A stretch of 64,000 nucleotides of DNA from Populus alba (lineage: Eukaryota; Streptophyta; Magnoliopsida; Malpighiales; Salicaceae), in NCBI RefSeq assembly GCF_005239225.2, contig NC_133301.1:11904318-11968317 (forward strand), in the 5' to 3' direction. Below, piece after piece: positions 50,021-59,620 of the stretch. Numbering within the stretch: the stretch's first letter is position 1; each line of letters starts with the position of its first letter. The notes under the pieces were generated by a model. The model was not told the DNA's origin. It did no database searches and saw only the letters and a program-made list of their open reading frames with translations. The position numbers and the translations under genes were made by a program.

Positions 50021-50085
50021 TCAAACCATATCCGTATTTGCTTGAAGAAAGAATTATTGAAACACAGAGCTACAAGAGAACACTA

Positions 50086-51039
50086 TCAAACATCAACACT
50101 CCCACCCTCTACTTCCCAGACGACATGCTGTTTTCTGCACTCACAGTAAAACACGGTGGCCACAACATAACCCCAGACCATTACTGCCCCGTACAAAACT
50201 GCCAACCCTAACGCCTCCCACCCTTTCAACGACATCACGGCCGTCCATCTTGTTTTCTTCGCCAAATCCCCACTGTCCATCTTCAACCCCTCCATTTTCC
50301 ACCCAATCAAACCCGTAACCAAACCCATCAGACCCGATAACACCCACCCACAAACCCGCTTCCCCTCCATCAAATCTGACCCGATAAATATTGCATCCCA
50401 CCCAAACCTCTCTTCCAAAACCGAAACCACCAAACTCATCCCCAAAACCGCCATCAAATAAATCTCAACAGCCGACCCGACAACCCAAATAACAAAACCC
50501 GACCCGAAAACACCTCCTCCAGTTAAGGACCATAGAGTACGAGGCACGCTGGAATAACAGAACAGGATGACATAAACAAAAATCGAAGTAACTAACGTCC
50601 TTCGCCACGTGGACTTGACACCGTTAAGAACGGACTTTACGCCAATGGGGTTTCTGTGAAACCCCGATTCGGCAGAGACGACGGAGAAGACGGCGGCGAG
50701 GAGGGAGAGAGTGAAAGAGGGCACGAAGTAGAGGAAATTGCAGTGGATGAGGGCGATAGCGGTTTCGCGAGACTCTTTCCAGACGTGGCGGGCTTCGAAA
50801 CGGGTGGGTGAGAGAGCCGCGATGAATTCGAGGTGGAGGATTTGAGATTGGATGGGATGAAAAGCGAGGGAGCGAGAGAAGAAGAGGAGAGAGAGGGGGA
50901 GGGCAAGGAGGGCAAAAATGAAAATGAAGATCTGTTTGTTTATAAAGAAAATCTGGAGGGGTTGAAAGATCAAACAAGAACATATGATTTCTGGAGTTGA
51001 AGGAATCTTTGGATTGATGACTGTTGTTGGATGTGGCAT
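50086..51039 (-). CDS. Intronless plant multi-span membrane protein, function unknown
   Basis: A single 317-codon frame starts at ATG 51039 and ends at 50086. It begins MPHPTTVINPKIPSTPEI and contains about six hydrophobic spans: near residues 30-55, 93-125, 148-166, 178-207, 227-247 and 273-302. It ends in FYCECRKQHVVWEVE. The length, the long hydrophobic helices and the 'MSLKGWEALGLAVLYG' region followed by a Cys-rich end suggest the uncharacterised plant family that includes At1g31130 and At5g44860. In databases that family often carries the misleading name 'polyadenylate-binding protein-binding protein'. That match is from memory and uncertain. GC content is higher than its surroundings, as expected for a real coding region. 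A TATAAAA lies about 125 bases upstream. No function should be assumed. Confidence 0.8.
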   Translation of the reverse strand: MPHPTTVINPKIPSTPEIICSCLIFQPLQIFFINKQIFIFIFALLALPLSLLFFSRSLAFHPIQSQILHLEFIAALSPTRFEARHVWKESRETAIALIHCNFLYFVPSFTLSLLAAVFSVVSAESGFHRNPIGVKSVLNGVKSTWRRTLVTSIFVYVILFCYSSVPRTLWSLTGGGVFGSGFVIWVVGSAVEIYLMAVLGMSLVVSVLEERFGWDAIFIGSDLMEGKRVCGWVLSGLMGLVTGLIGWKMEGLKMDSGDLAKKTRWTAVMSLKGWEALGLAVLYGAVMVWGYVVATVFYCECRKQHVVWEVEGGSVDV

Positions 51040-51163
51040 TTTTTTTTATTTTTTTTTTCGAACTTTTGAGGCTGTGGTCTGGTTTTTTCTTCTTCTGCGT
51101 TTTGACCCGATTTGCTAATTAGAGAGAGCGATGGGATGTTGAATTTACGTAAATGGGCTTCAG

Positions 51164-51170
51164 TTTTATA
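51164..51170 (-). promoter_or_regulatory. TATA box (TATAAAA) of the membrane protein gene
   Basis: On the minus strand TATAAAA sits about 125 bases upstream of the start codon at 51039. This would give a short leader of about 95 bases that contains a pyrimidine/purine-biased stretch and A runs. Confidence 0.5.
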
Positions 51171-51439
51171 CCATTTATTTCGGAGTTCAGGCATCAGCTC
51201 TTATAATGTGGAAATTTGTTGGCATTATCAAGGGCAGAAATAGAAACATCAAATATTTGTAGGGGCCCTTTTGCCGAGAATGAAGAAATTGAAGGATTTT
51301 TTAACCCACAAGTCAAATCTTAGAGTGACCATGTTGTGTGGCTCATGATCACAAGTATTTATTAGAAAGATTTCGACACGCTGCCTTCCTTAAACAGAGA
51401 AAACGACCGGATGTTTTTTTGTTCTGCTATGTTGGTGTT

Positions 51440-51570
51440 TAAAAATGTAACAGTAGTTGTTTATTAAATATTTTATTATTTAAAAATATTTTATTTTTAA
51501 AATAATTATGTTTGGTATCAATACATTATAATAATACAAAAATATTTAAAAATAGCATTTATCCATAACA
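51440..51570. repeat. AT-rich dispersed repeat copy (short)
   Basis: This piece reads 'acagtagttgtttattaaatattttattatttaaa', then 'atgtttggtatcaatacatta', and ends 'atccataacaac'. It is a shortened copy of the family described at 20005-20225. Confidence 0.35.
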
Positions 51571-52269
51571 ACGTGACCTAATTTGGATAGTGATTTTAGA
51601 ACAAGGTTTTTAATTATTGAGTTATTGTTCAATTAATTTTATTAAATAATAATTTTTTGCTTGTAGATTCTGTTAAATTAGATCAATTAAATTATTAAAA
51701 TCATGATTAAATTAAATGAGTTCGATCATATTAACATCTTATTTAATTTAACCAAAACATTATTTTTAATCATATTTTAAAAACCTTATTTCTTGGTCTG
51801 ATGAACAAACTAGAATCATTCGATAAATTAAAAAATAGGTCCAATAGATTTCTTACCTGCCATTGCCAAACCCTTAGCTCCCAAAATAGATGAGATATAT
51901 GCTTCTGAGTTGGGGTATATGGGTATCCTTAAACAGGTTCAAGAGAACAAAGAATAAATTCTTTAATTTACATTTGCACAATTGAATAATTATCAAAAGA
52001 ATTAATCTACTAATAAAAAAAATAATTCTTTCTATTATGCTATGCACTACAAAATCTCAAAGTGATTTATTAAATAAAAAATTCCTTTTACGCATTGATT
52101 ACAAATCTACTAAAGAAGTATTACAAAATAGATGTTCAAAATATTGCTTCAAAATAGATTTTTGCTTGATGGCAAGTTTTATTAAGTATTTTTTATTTTG
52201 ATATAAAATATATAAAAGGAGATACAAATTTTATTTATGATTTCCTAACAAGAGAATTCTTTCAAAATA

Positions 52270-53650
52270 AGTCTCGATGCCTCCCAAATCCAAATCCAAA
52301 GATAAAGGGAAGCACCCACAAATAAAGACAAAGTCTTTAAAATCTCAAAATCCTACAAAACTACTTACATTGGTAATTCCCTTTGCAAAACCGATCAAAT
52401 CATAGTATGAAACAATAACCAAAGATGAAGAAGCAAAACACTCTTTACAAGTACAAAATTGGATAGAATACCTATCAAATTCACCAAAATTACTTCTGGT
52501 TTTACAAGTTATTAACTAGAAATCCTCCTAAGAAGATAAATCTTCTCAAACAGGTAAATCCTCCATACCAATTTCCAAAATCAAAGAAGACTCTTCCTCT
52601 AAAATACCCTCACTTCCTTTTAATTCAAATCTTTCATTTGAATTATCTTAAAAGGTTTTAAGAGAAAATTTTGATTATATTCAAAAACCAAATTATCAAA
52701 ATGTTTTAACTATAGAAAATGGATTTTTCCATCCTGATCCTTTTATTGCAACCATAAAAATCTTCCATCCAAATTAGTATTTCAAACCCTAGGACTTATC
52801 CAAATTCCAATCTTATTACATGACAATACTTGAAATAACAGGATCTGTCAAATTCAAACATTTCAAATTACAATAAAGTCATTCCCAATAAGCCTACTCC
52901 ATATGCATTATCCAAAATATCTTTAATTCTTCTTATTGAAAACAATCCCTTTACCAAACAATTTAATTTCCTCTTCACCAAACAATTTAATTTTTCAATC
53001 AGCTACCATGTTAAACCTTGTGATTCCATTACTCGTTCTTATTTATACTGGGATTATCAACAAGCATTGTTCAATGCTTTTTTCCTTTAAAATAATAAAG
53101 GTAGTCACTATTAGCTATTCTATTTTAATAATTCTATCAAAAATTCAAAATTACCAAACTATTTTCTTAAAAACTTACATTTTAATTGAAAATAGCTACA
53201 TTTACTTCAAATGAAATTTTAAACCTTTAAAAAATGAGAAGAAATTCCCCTCATTTCTTATGTTTTGTTCCAAATTCTTTGTCTCTTTGGTCTGTTCATA
53301 ATATTTTAACTATAATACCTAGCATGAGTGTCTCATCCTTATTAGAGATACAAAGTAAAATACTGGAACTCCTTTGCAGCAGAAAGCAAAAGTTCAAAAT
53401 CTACTATAGTCAAATGGCTTCAACAACACCAAAAGGCCTAAATTATAGAGCTAAAACTTCAATCCAAATTATAGCCCAAAGATCTCATGTTTTTACTCTT
53501 CTTGTCTCAACAAAATTTGAAGAAAAGTATTTTAAAATTATGAAACAACTTCTATAAAGTATCAAAGACAATGAATCCTCTCCATCTTTATCATCCTCAA
53601 ATTTTGCTATCAGTCTAGACAATGATAATGAAGATAATTGTTACATAATT
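52270..53650 (+). mobile_element. Decayed coding sequence of a retroelement or endogenous pararetrovirus-like element
   Basis: After a 'MPPKSKSKDKGKHP'-type Lys-rich start near 52278, coding-like sequence continues in shifting frames with many stops to about 53560. Surviving frames include 52936-53214 and 53234-53557. Aromatic-rich pieces are seen near 52720-52860 and 53030-53180. The layout recalls a repeated polyprotein-like element that I have seen in several plant genomes. I cannot say whether it is an LTR element or an endogenous caulimovirus-type sequence. It is clearly inactive. Confidence 0.4.
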
Positions 53651-54779
53651 CTTCCTCTTATACAAAAATCATAGGCACTCATTTTCCAAAAAAAGTATTT
53701 TTCTAAACCCAAAAATAGTTTGGCTCATTCTCAAAATTTTCAAGTCCAACCCCTCCTGTCGGCACAAGTGGTTAAACCAATAAAATTCTAATTTGATAGA
53801 GCATTAGTTCTATTAACCAGTAAATAATCTCTCAACTCGCCCATCTCTCAACTCGCCCATTTAACATACTGTTATTTTCATTATCCAGGAAATAATCTTT
53901 CGATACATCCATTCGATAAGGCATCATTCTACTTTTTTATTTCACCATTTTACAATAAAATTACAATCAAAGAAAATTGATTCTACGAATTATTAAAATA
54001 GATTGATAGATTATCTCAAGGTGTTGAACACTTTCTTGACACTTATATGCATGTTGTGGTCCCCTGTTGCTAATCTAACTTTATAGCCTCACCTCAATAG
54101 AAAGCAAGAAAACTGCAAGTTCTCTTTTCTTTCTCCCTAAACCCTAGCTTTTGATCATTTTCTCTTTCTTCAAAATAACTCTATAACCCTTAATTACCCC
54201 CTTTTGAACCCTAAAGATATCTTTAAATTTTCCAATTACACTTAATTTCTCTTCTTCTTTAGTGAATTTGGCAAGAATTTGAAAGAAAATTTAAGAATCC
54301 CTTAACCCTTTTTAGCTTGGAGAACCGTCGGCCAAAAGGTGAAAGTTAGGCATTTATATAGCCTAGATTTTTTTATTTTACACATTGACAGACTGGCCCT
54401 ATTAAATTAATTTTTTTTTTCTATTTTGCCCTCATCCCCTCATTCTTAATTAATTAATGCCCTACTACTTTTCTTTTCTTCAATTTCATCATTCTCATAC
54501 ATTTGTTTTTATTTTTATCTTTCTCTGACCGGGTTTTTACTTCTGAATTTGATGGATTAGATCAGGTTAAATAATACAAATATTATGAACAAGTCAATTT
54601 TTTGGAACGCTTTTATTCTTCCATGTGGTTCATCGGAACACTTGATAATAGAGCTTTAACAATTTTTTTTTTATTCTCCTCACTCTTTTCTATCTCCTCT
54701 CCCCAAGATTCACATTGGTTTATCAAAGTTGAAAAATATCTTATCATTTTGTTTTTGTATCAAATTAAATCTTCATTCT

Positions 54780-55080
54780 TTTGACCACTATTTTTTTTAT
54801 CTTTTATTTTATTTTTTTAATTTCATCCATCGACAATTAATTTTATATAATTTTTATATCAAATTTAGTATTTATTCTTTTTATTGCTATTTATTTTATT
54901 TTATCACTTTTTTAATTGATTTTTATTTTTCAATTTCATCATTTAACATTTGGTTTCACTTTATTTTTATGTCAAATTTATTCTCATTCTTTTAATTACT
55001 ATTTATTTTGTTTTGTTTTGCATCCTTTTTTAATTGATTTTTTTGTCAGTTTCATCCATCGACATTTGGTTTATCGAGAA
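54780..55080 (+). repeat. AT-rich tandem repeat, about 110-bp units
   Basis: Three diverged units begin at about 54819, 54929 and 55041 with 'ttcatc(c)at(c/t)gaca'. Each continues with 'atcaaattta', 'tattcttttta' and 'tatttattttatttt'. Long T-rich frames through this stretch are not genes. Confidence 0.6.
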
Positions 55081-55397
55081 TTTGAATTCGTGATTTTTTT
55101 TAAGTTTGTCTTTTATGGGTTTGCTCTTGGGCTTAAAATCTAAGTCATCAATTTCAAAGATTAGCCCAAGTTGATTTTTGTTTTTGAAGTCATTTTTTAA
55201 AACTTTTTTTTTAATTTAATTCTTTAATATTAGGTTGATTAGGTTTTTAAGTTTTATAAATGTTTTTATTTTTTTTATAAGGTTATTTTAATTTTAAATT
55301 TTAAATTATGAGCTTAACAAATTAAGCTGGATTGAATTAATTTTTTATTATTAGAGAGACCATCCGAATAAAATAAGTTCAAAATATTTTTAACTAG

Positions 55398-56870
55398 TTG
55401 ACTTTTGTCGACCTAGTGGTCTCAGCAACCCGGCCGTGCAACGAGGAAATCCTGGCTCCGGTCCGAGCACAAGGAAGGGTGCTTGTCTTGTTCATTGTAT
55501 GTTCAACGCTCATTGAAGAAACCAAGCAAGCAAAGAAAAGTAAAACGGCCAGCTGCAGGTGGTGTTCTCTCAATAACATCTAGAAAACCTCCAAACTTCC
55601 TAAAGGCTCTTTCATGGCCTTGACTTCAAATCATCACCTCTGCTTCTAATGCCTTCCCCTGCTGCATTTCCATTCATTTCATTAAAAGCTCTTTCAGTTG
55701 AGAGGCTATGAAACGCTGCTCAATTTCCTTCTAATCGTTCTTTGTCCCCTTGATAACACCGATAACAAACTGGGAAGCCATTTCCATCATCCTTCAAGAA
55801 TTATTGAAAGTAAATCCCAGTGAGTATCAGTAATCTCGAATCTAATACTTCTGAGAAGAAGATTGCTCCCTACATTACTGAGAGCTGGGTCATGATTCTT
55901 AATATTTTAGCTCCAATCCAAAGGCCTAGAACTCCAGCTCATGAGAAAGGTGTCGATTTGGTTGGCTAGAGTTGAAAATTCCTAGTCATGATTTCTCGTG
56001 GATGATCGAGCGGAAATCCATAAAGTGTGCGAAGAGTTCGTGAAATTAGAAACTTGCCGGAACAGTGATTTATAGCCGCTCCCCCTGCTGATGGTAGGTT
56101 CTTGATCCATCATGGTTGGAACTCAATTTCGTAGAGGACAATGAGAGTTCAACCCTAGGCAAAGTAAAGTCAACAAATGCTGTGCAACAACTAAACACAG
56201 AGACTCCCGTGGGTGATGTGAAAAGGCAGCTTAAAATGAGCGTGGAACGAGGATCATAAAGATAAGCCTGAATCCGCTATTCCAGTGAGACAATGCAGGA
56301 AGGACCAAGTCTTCGTGCATGATCTGTCGGGAGGCCTGATAACAGTCAATGGATACATGTCAGAAAATCAGAATAGTCCCCACTCAAACCGACCCCGCCA
56401 GCATAAGGATTGAAATGATATGATAGTTTAACAAGTTCAATAGGTCAAGAATCGAAATTTTTTCATTATAATAAATCCAGGAACCATCTTTTCAGAAAAA
56501 AACATCGAATTGTGGTTCAAGAGAGCATGAAGTGAATTCCTGTAGCTGCCTAGATCAAGAAACATGCTGCTCTCCAATATGATCAGTTGTTAAATCATGA
56601 AGTGGAAAGATAGTCAAGTGTCATTGCGTCCTACGAAGATTGCTCATCATGAGAGCAGAACAAGCATTCCCAAATACTGTTCTTTACTTTTTAATTCAAA
56701 CAATCTGCACACAAAGCAGTTTTTCTCTCCAAAATACACGACAAGAAAGAGATTCTTAAAGAATCAAATACAATCGGTGGTAAGAAGTAGGCGCAAAGAG
56801 GGTGCATTATTGGTTAAGAAATCGAAGGGAACACAATCTCCGAGCTATGCAGTGACATCAAGATAAAAAG
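55398..56870 (+). pseudogene. Decayed coding-like region of unknown origin
   Basis: GC content rises here, and coding-like pieces appear in different frames. Examples are a 61-codon frame at 55398-55583, pieces such as 'DVKRQLKMSVERGS' (about 56215-56260) and 'DKPESAIPVRQCRKDQVFVH' (about 56260-56320), and an 89-codon frame at 56597-56866 rich in Lys, Arg and Ser. Stops and frameshifts separate them. It may be an old gene copy or a transposon gag-like relic; I recognise no domain. On the opposite strand, 55394-55579 reads with a hydrophobic N terminus (LAVLLFFACLVSS), which may be chance. Confidence 0.3.
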
Positions 56871-57292
56871 GTTCCTTCTTTAAATGAACTCAGCTACATG
56901 CTAGATTTCAAAAACTATAATTGAAGATAAGAAAATGGGGAACAGCTTAACACCTTCAGAATCCATTGAAGCGTGAGAAAAAATAGAAATATAATGCAAC
57001 TGGCTGCTGTTCTTTGCATTCTTTTCTACTGTCACCCTTCCAGAAGTAAACTATATTGTATACCCTTCTCCCAGCAAAACTTTTATCTACCGGGCATAGC
57101 ATCAACATGATTCACAATCCATGAAAATTACAAGTGGCATTAGCACTATTTCTGAAGAATTCATTGACAGGCAACCGGATTCTAGAGAGTTGAATAACCA
57201 AGCGATCCAAAAAGTTCCAAGCTTAGACAACAATTCACCGTAAGCATATCGCAACGAAGATTTGACAACCATGACACCACATTACCTATCAA

Positions 57293-57460
57293 GAATGGGA
57301 GGAGAGCACTCAGGTTCGAGCCTTAGGTTGTTTATATGATGGTCACTGGAGGCTTATATGATCGTTAATTTCAGGGCCCGTGGGATTAGTCGAGGTGCGC
57401 GCAAGCTGGCCCGGACACTCATGTTAAACTAAAAAAAAAAAAGAGAATGGGAGGAGAGCA
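57293..57460 (+). mobile_element. 5'-truncated SINE with 16-bp target-site duplication
   Basis: The duplication GAATGGGAGGAGAGCA at 57293-57308 and 57445-57460 is perfect. Between them lies a 136-bp insert. It opens 'ctcaggttcgagcc' (a tRNA-type B-box), carries 'gggattagtcgaggtgcgcg' and 'caagctggcccggacac', and ends in a poly-A tail. This is the 3' part of the Au-type plant SINE family, missing the A-box half. RNA polymerase III SINEs are moved by LINE machinery, and the poly-A tail and duplication are its marks. The Au assignment is from memory; the insertion structure is seen directly. Confidence 0.85.
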
Positions 57461-57599
57461 GATGCAACAATCAGTCAACAGGCACGTTGCAGAATACTCT
57501 GCTTAAATCACCCACCAACCTACCCTGTTCTTTTTGAAAACCCAGCTTCATTTGAGTAAGAACCAAATTTGGACATAACAGCATTCGATCCAGTAGGTT

Positions 57600-58244
57600 G
57601 AGTAAAAAAAACAAGTATTCATGAGTAAACACTTCTTATATTGGGAAATAAAATTTAGCTTATTCTCATCAATTTGCAGAATTCGTACTGGATGCCTTTC
57701 AATCAGGCACTAAATTCATTTCGATTATGAATAATTAAATCCATTTGGAAAAAAAATAATTTCTTCCTAATAATGTCGAAGTCTGGTCAACAAATTCATC
57801 AAGCATCAACCTTTCATGTGGTCGCCAAAGACAATTCAAAGGAAAATAATCGAGCTCTGACCTCTTAAAATCAGAAATCGTGTCTAAATTCATTTCTGAC
57901 CAATCAAACTAGTCGCATTTGAATTATAATCAAGAATCCAACAACGAAAATCAGATTTCATATTCAAAACAGAGCATATACCATGAAGAGAATTATCGAC
58001 CAAGACAAGCATGCTGCAATTCATGATCAAATACATGGATTTGACAGTTGGTACTGTTGGTTTATTTATGAACCAAAAATTCGATAACGTACATACAAAA
58101 AAAAAATTTAAAAAAAAGGACTCAAGATTTAACAAGAACTTATGGCAATTACAATGGGAAGCGAGGCTGTAAGGCGGAGCGAATCCGGAGTGTTGTCGCA
58201 AAGCTGCCCGCCTAGAAGGGCTTCTCGCTCTGTAGTGTTATCAA
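57600..58244. other. 3' flank of the first RING-H2 gene, duplicated at 62160-62699
   Basis: Landmarks recur in order in both flanks: 'attcatgag', 'gggaaataaaa', 'tttgcagaattc', 'tttcgattatgaataa', 'tcttcctaataatgtcgaa', 'caaattcatcaagca', 'aaaacagagcatat' and 'gaagagaattatcgacc'. These show that the gene duplication included at least 0.6 kb of downstream DNA. The stretch probably contains 3' untranslated sequence. Confidence 0.75.
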
Positions 58245-58760
58245 TTAGAAAAAGAAAGAGAAAATTCTACCAATATTCAATTCATTTTTCCAAACAAGGT
58301 CCCACGATGGCCTATCTTTAACGCCTTGATCAAATTCAACTCTTGTCCTGCAAATAGGACACGCAGAAACCTTAACAAGCCAACTATCCACACATTTCAT
58401 ATGCAAGACATGACCACAGCCAACAAGGTTTCTGCACCACTGCCCTTGCTTTATATCTTCAAGACAAACCACACACGAACTTTGATCAGCAGCCGTCTCA
58501 GGCGTCGTGCTAGTCGAGAATCTGAATCTTGGGAGCTTCTTTAAGTCTTTGAGAGGCAACCCCTTTGGGGGATTGGAGGATGGAGTCGAGTGGCGGTGGA
58601 GTGCGGCGGTGGGAATGAGGAGGAGGATGGCGGCAACACCAAGGAGTACGAAAAAAAGGATGGTTATCGCGATCATTACCATGGCTTTCAGGACAAGAAA
58701 AATAAACTTCCGGTTTGTTTTTGGTGGTGCACCACCGTCGTGATGAGGAGGAGGAGACAT
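58245..58760 (-). CDS. RING-H2 (ATL-type) membrane-anchored E3 ubiquitin ligase, copy A
   Basis: An intronless 171-codon gene starts at ATG 58760 (MSPPPHHDGGAPP). A single membrane span lies at about residues 18-50, followed by a basic linker. A RING-H2 finger at 96-137 has ligands Cys96, Cys99, Cys115, His117, His120, Cys123, Cys134 and Cys137 (CVVCLEDI ... GCGHVLHMKC ... CPICR). The C-H-H-C order is that of RING-H2. The protein should act as a ubiquitin ligase at a membrane, transferring ubiquitin from an E2 enzyme; substrates are unknown. The usual ATL 'GLD' is not visible, and the Pro before Cys3 is replaced by Gly. A neighbour, copy B, lies 4.5 kb away on the same strand. Copy A has lost one base just before the ancestral stop, so its C terminus runs on as ...GRIFSFFF. 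TATAAATT lies about 85 bases upstream. Confidence 0.9.
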   Translation of the reverse strand: MSPPPHHDGGAPPKTNRKFIFLVLKAMVMIAITILFFVLLGVAAILLLIPTAALHRHSTPSSNPPKGLPLKDLKKLPRFRFSTSTTPETAADQSSCVVCLEDIKQGQWCRNLVGCGHVLHMKCVDSWLVKVSACPICRTRVEFDQGVKDRPSWDLVWKNELNIGRIFSFFF

Positions 58761-58840
58761 GGTTACAGATTGAAGTTAATGAACGAAAAGGAAATGGTCA
58801 GACTGAAAAGGTTTTTGGTGTGACTCCAAAAATGGGGTCC

Positions 58841-58848
58841 AATTTATA
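58841..58848 (-). promoter_or_regulatory. TATA box of RING-H2 copy A
   Basis: TATAAATT on the minus strand about 81-88 bases upstream of the start codon at 58760, a plausible core promoter with a leader of about 50 bases. Confidence 0.45.
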
Positions 58849-59339
58849 GAATACGAGAGGAGAAGAAAGAGGAGTGCGTTTTTTATTATTCCACTTTCTT
58901 CATTCTATGGGTAGAAAAGGGCGGCTATAGTTTGAATGCCGATGTGATGTTGCATTGTGTTCGCATTGGATGAGATGAACCTAGCTAGGTAGGTAGGAGT
59001 TAGGTTCCTTTACAACAGTCCTTGTCATAAGAAAAAACTAAATGACAAGAAAACGCTAAGTTATTGTATCCGTACACCCATAGAATTGTAACAGGGCGTT
59101 CTTGTCTTGAATTATCTTTCTAAAATCTTCATCATTTTTAATAGAAAGCATCAGATATTTCCTTAAGACGGCACGGTTTTGTTATTTAAAATATGCACTC
59201 TTGATCGAATATACCAATGGATGGATGGATTGCTATGCTGTCGTCCTCGTCCTCGTCCTCGTCGTTTTATGCACAAAACAACACAAATAGAATTCAAATT
59301 GTTTAGTTTAGTTGGATGAGAATAATAATAAAAGGTGAT

Positions 59340-59620
59340 TATTTTTTGTTTGGTTTATATATATATATATAAAAATTAAATCAAATATTTTTTTTAAAAA
59401 AACTAAAACTGGTTCAAATCGACCTGTTTCGGTTCGGTTTTTTAGGACAAAAACCGGTTCAAATCGGTTTAATTCGGTTTTTTTCAGTTTGGATTGATTT
59501 TTCGGTTTGGCTCAATTTTTTCCGATTTAATTTGGTTTTTTTTAGTTTGGGTTTGGTTTGGTTTTTTCGATTTCATGCTTACAAAACCAAAACCAAATTG
59601 AACCAGTTGGTTTTTTTTTA
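59340..59620 (+). repeat. CGGTT-rich degenerate repeat
   Basis: Repeated 'cggttcaaatcggttt', 'ttcggtttttt' and 'ggtttggtttggtttt' pieces in an AT-rich setting. This CGGTT/AACCG-rich composition is a common plant repeat type. No unit length is constant, and no gene is present. Confidence 0.6.

Noticed and set aside
50141..50983. Alternate-frame minus-strand ORFs rich in Pro and Ser or Gly
   Set aside because: They overlap the 317-codon membrane protein gene and arise from its GC-richer sequence.
54602..55143. Three overlapping Phe-rich frames that look like membrane proteins
   Set aside because: They come from a T-rich tandem repeat; hydrophobicity is a by-product of TTT and TTA codons.
57309..57330. 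tRNA gene suggested by 'ggttcgagcc'
   Set aside because: Only a B-box is present; there is no A-box or cloverleaf. The poly-A tail and target duplications show a SINE.
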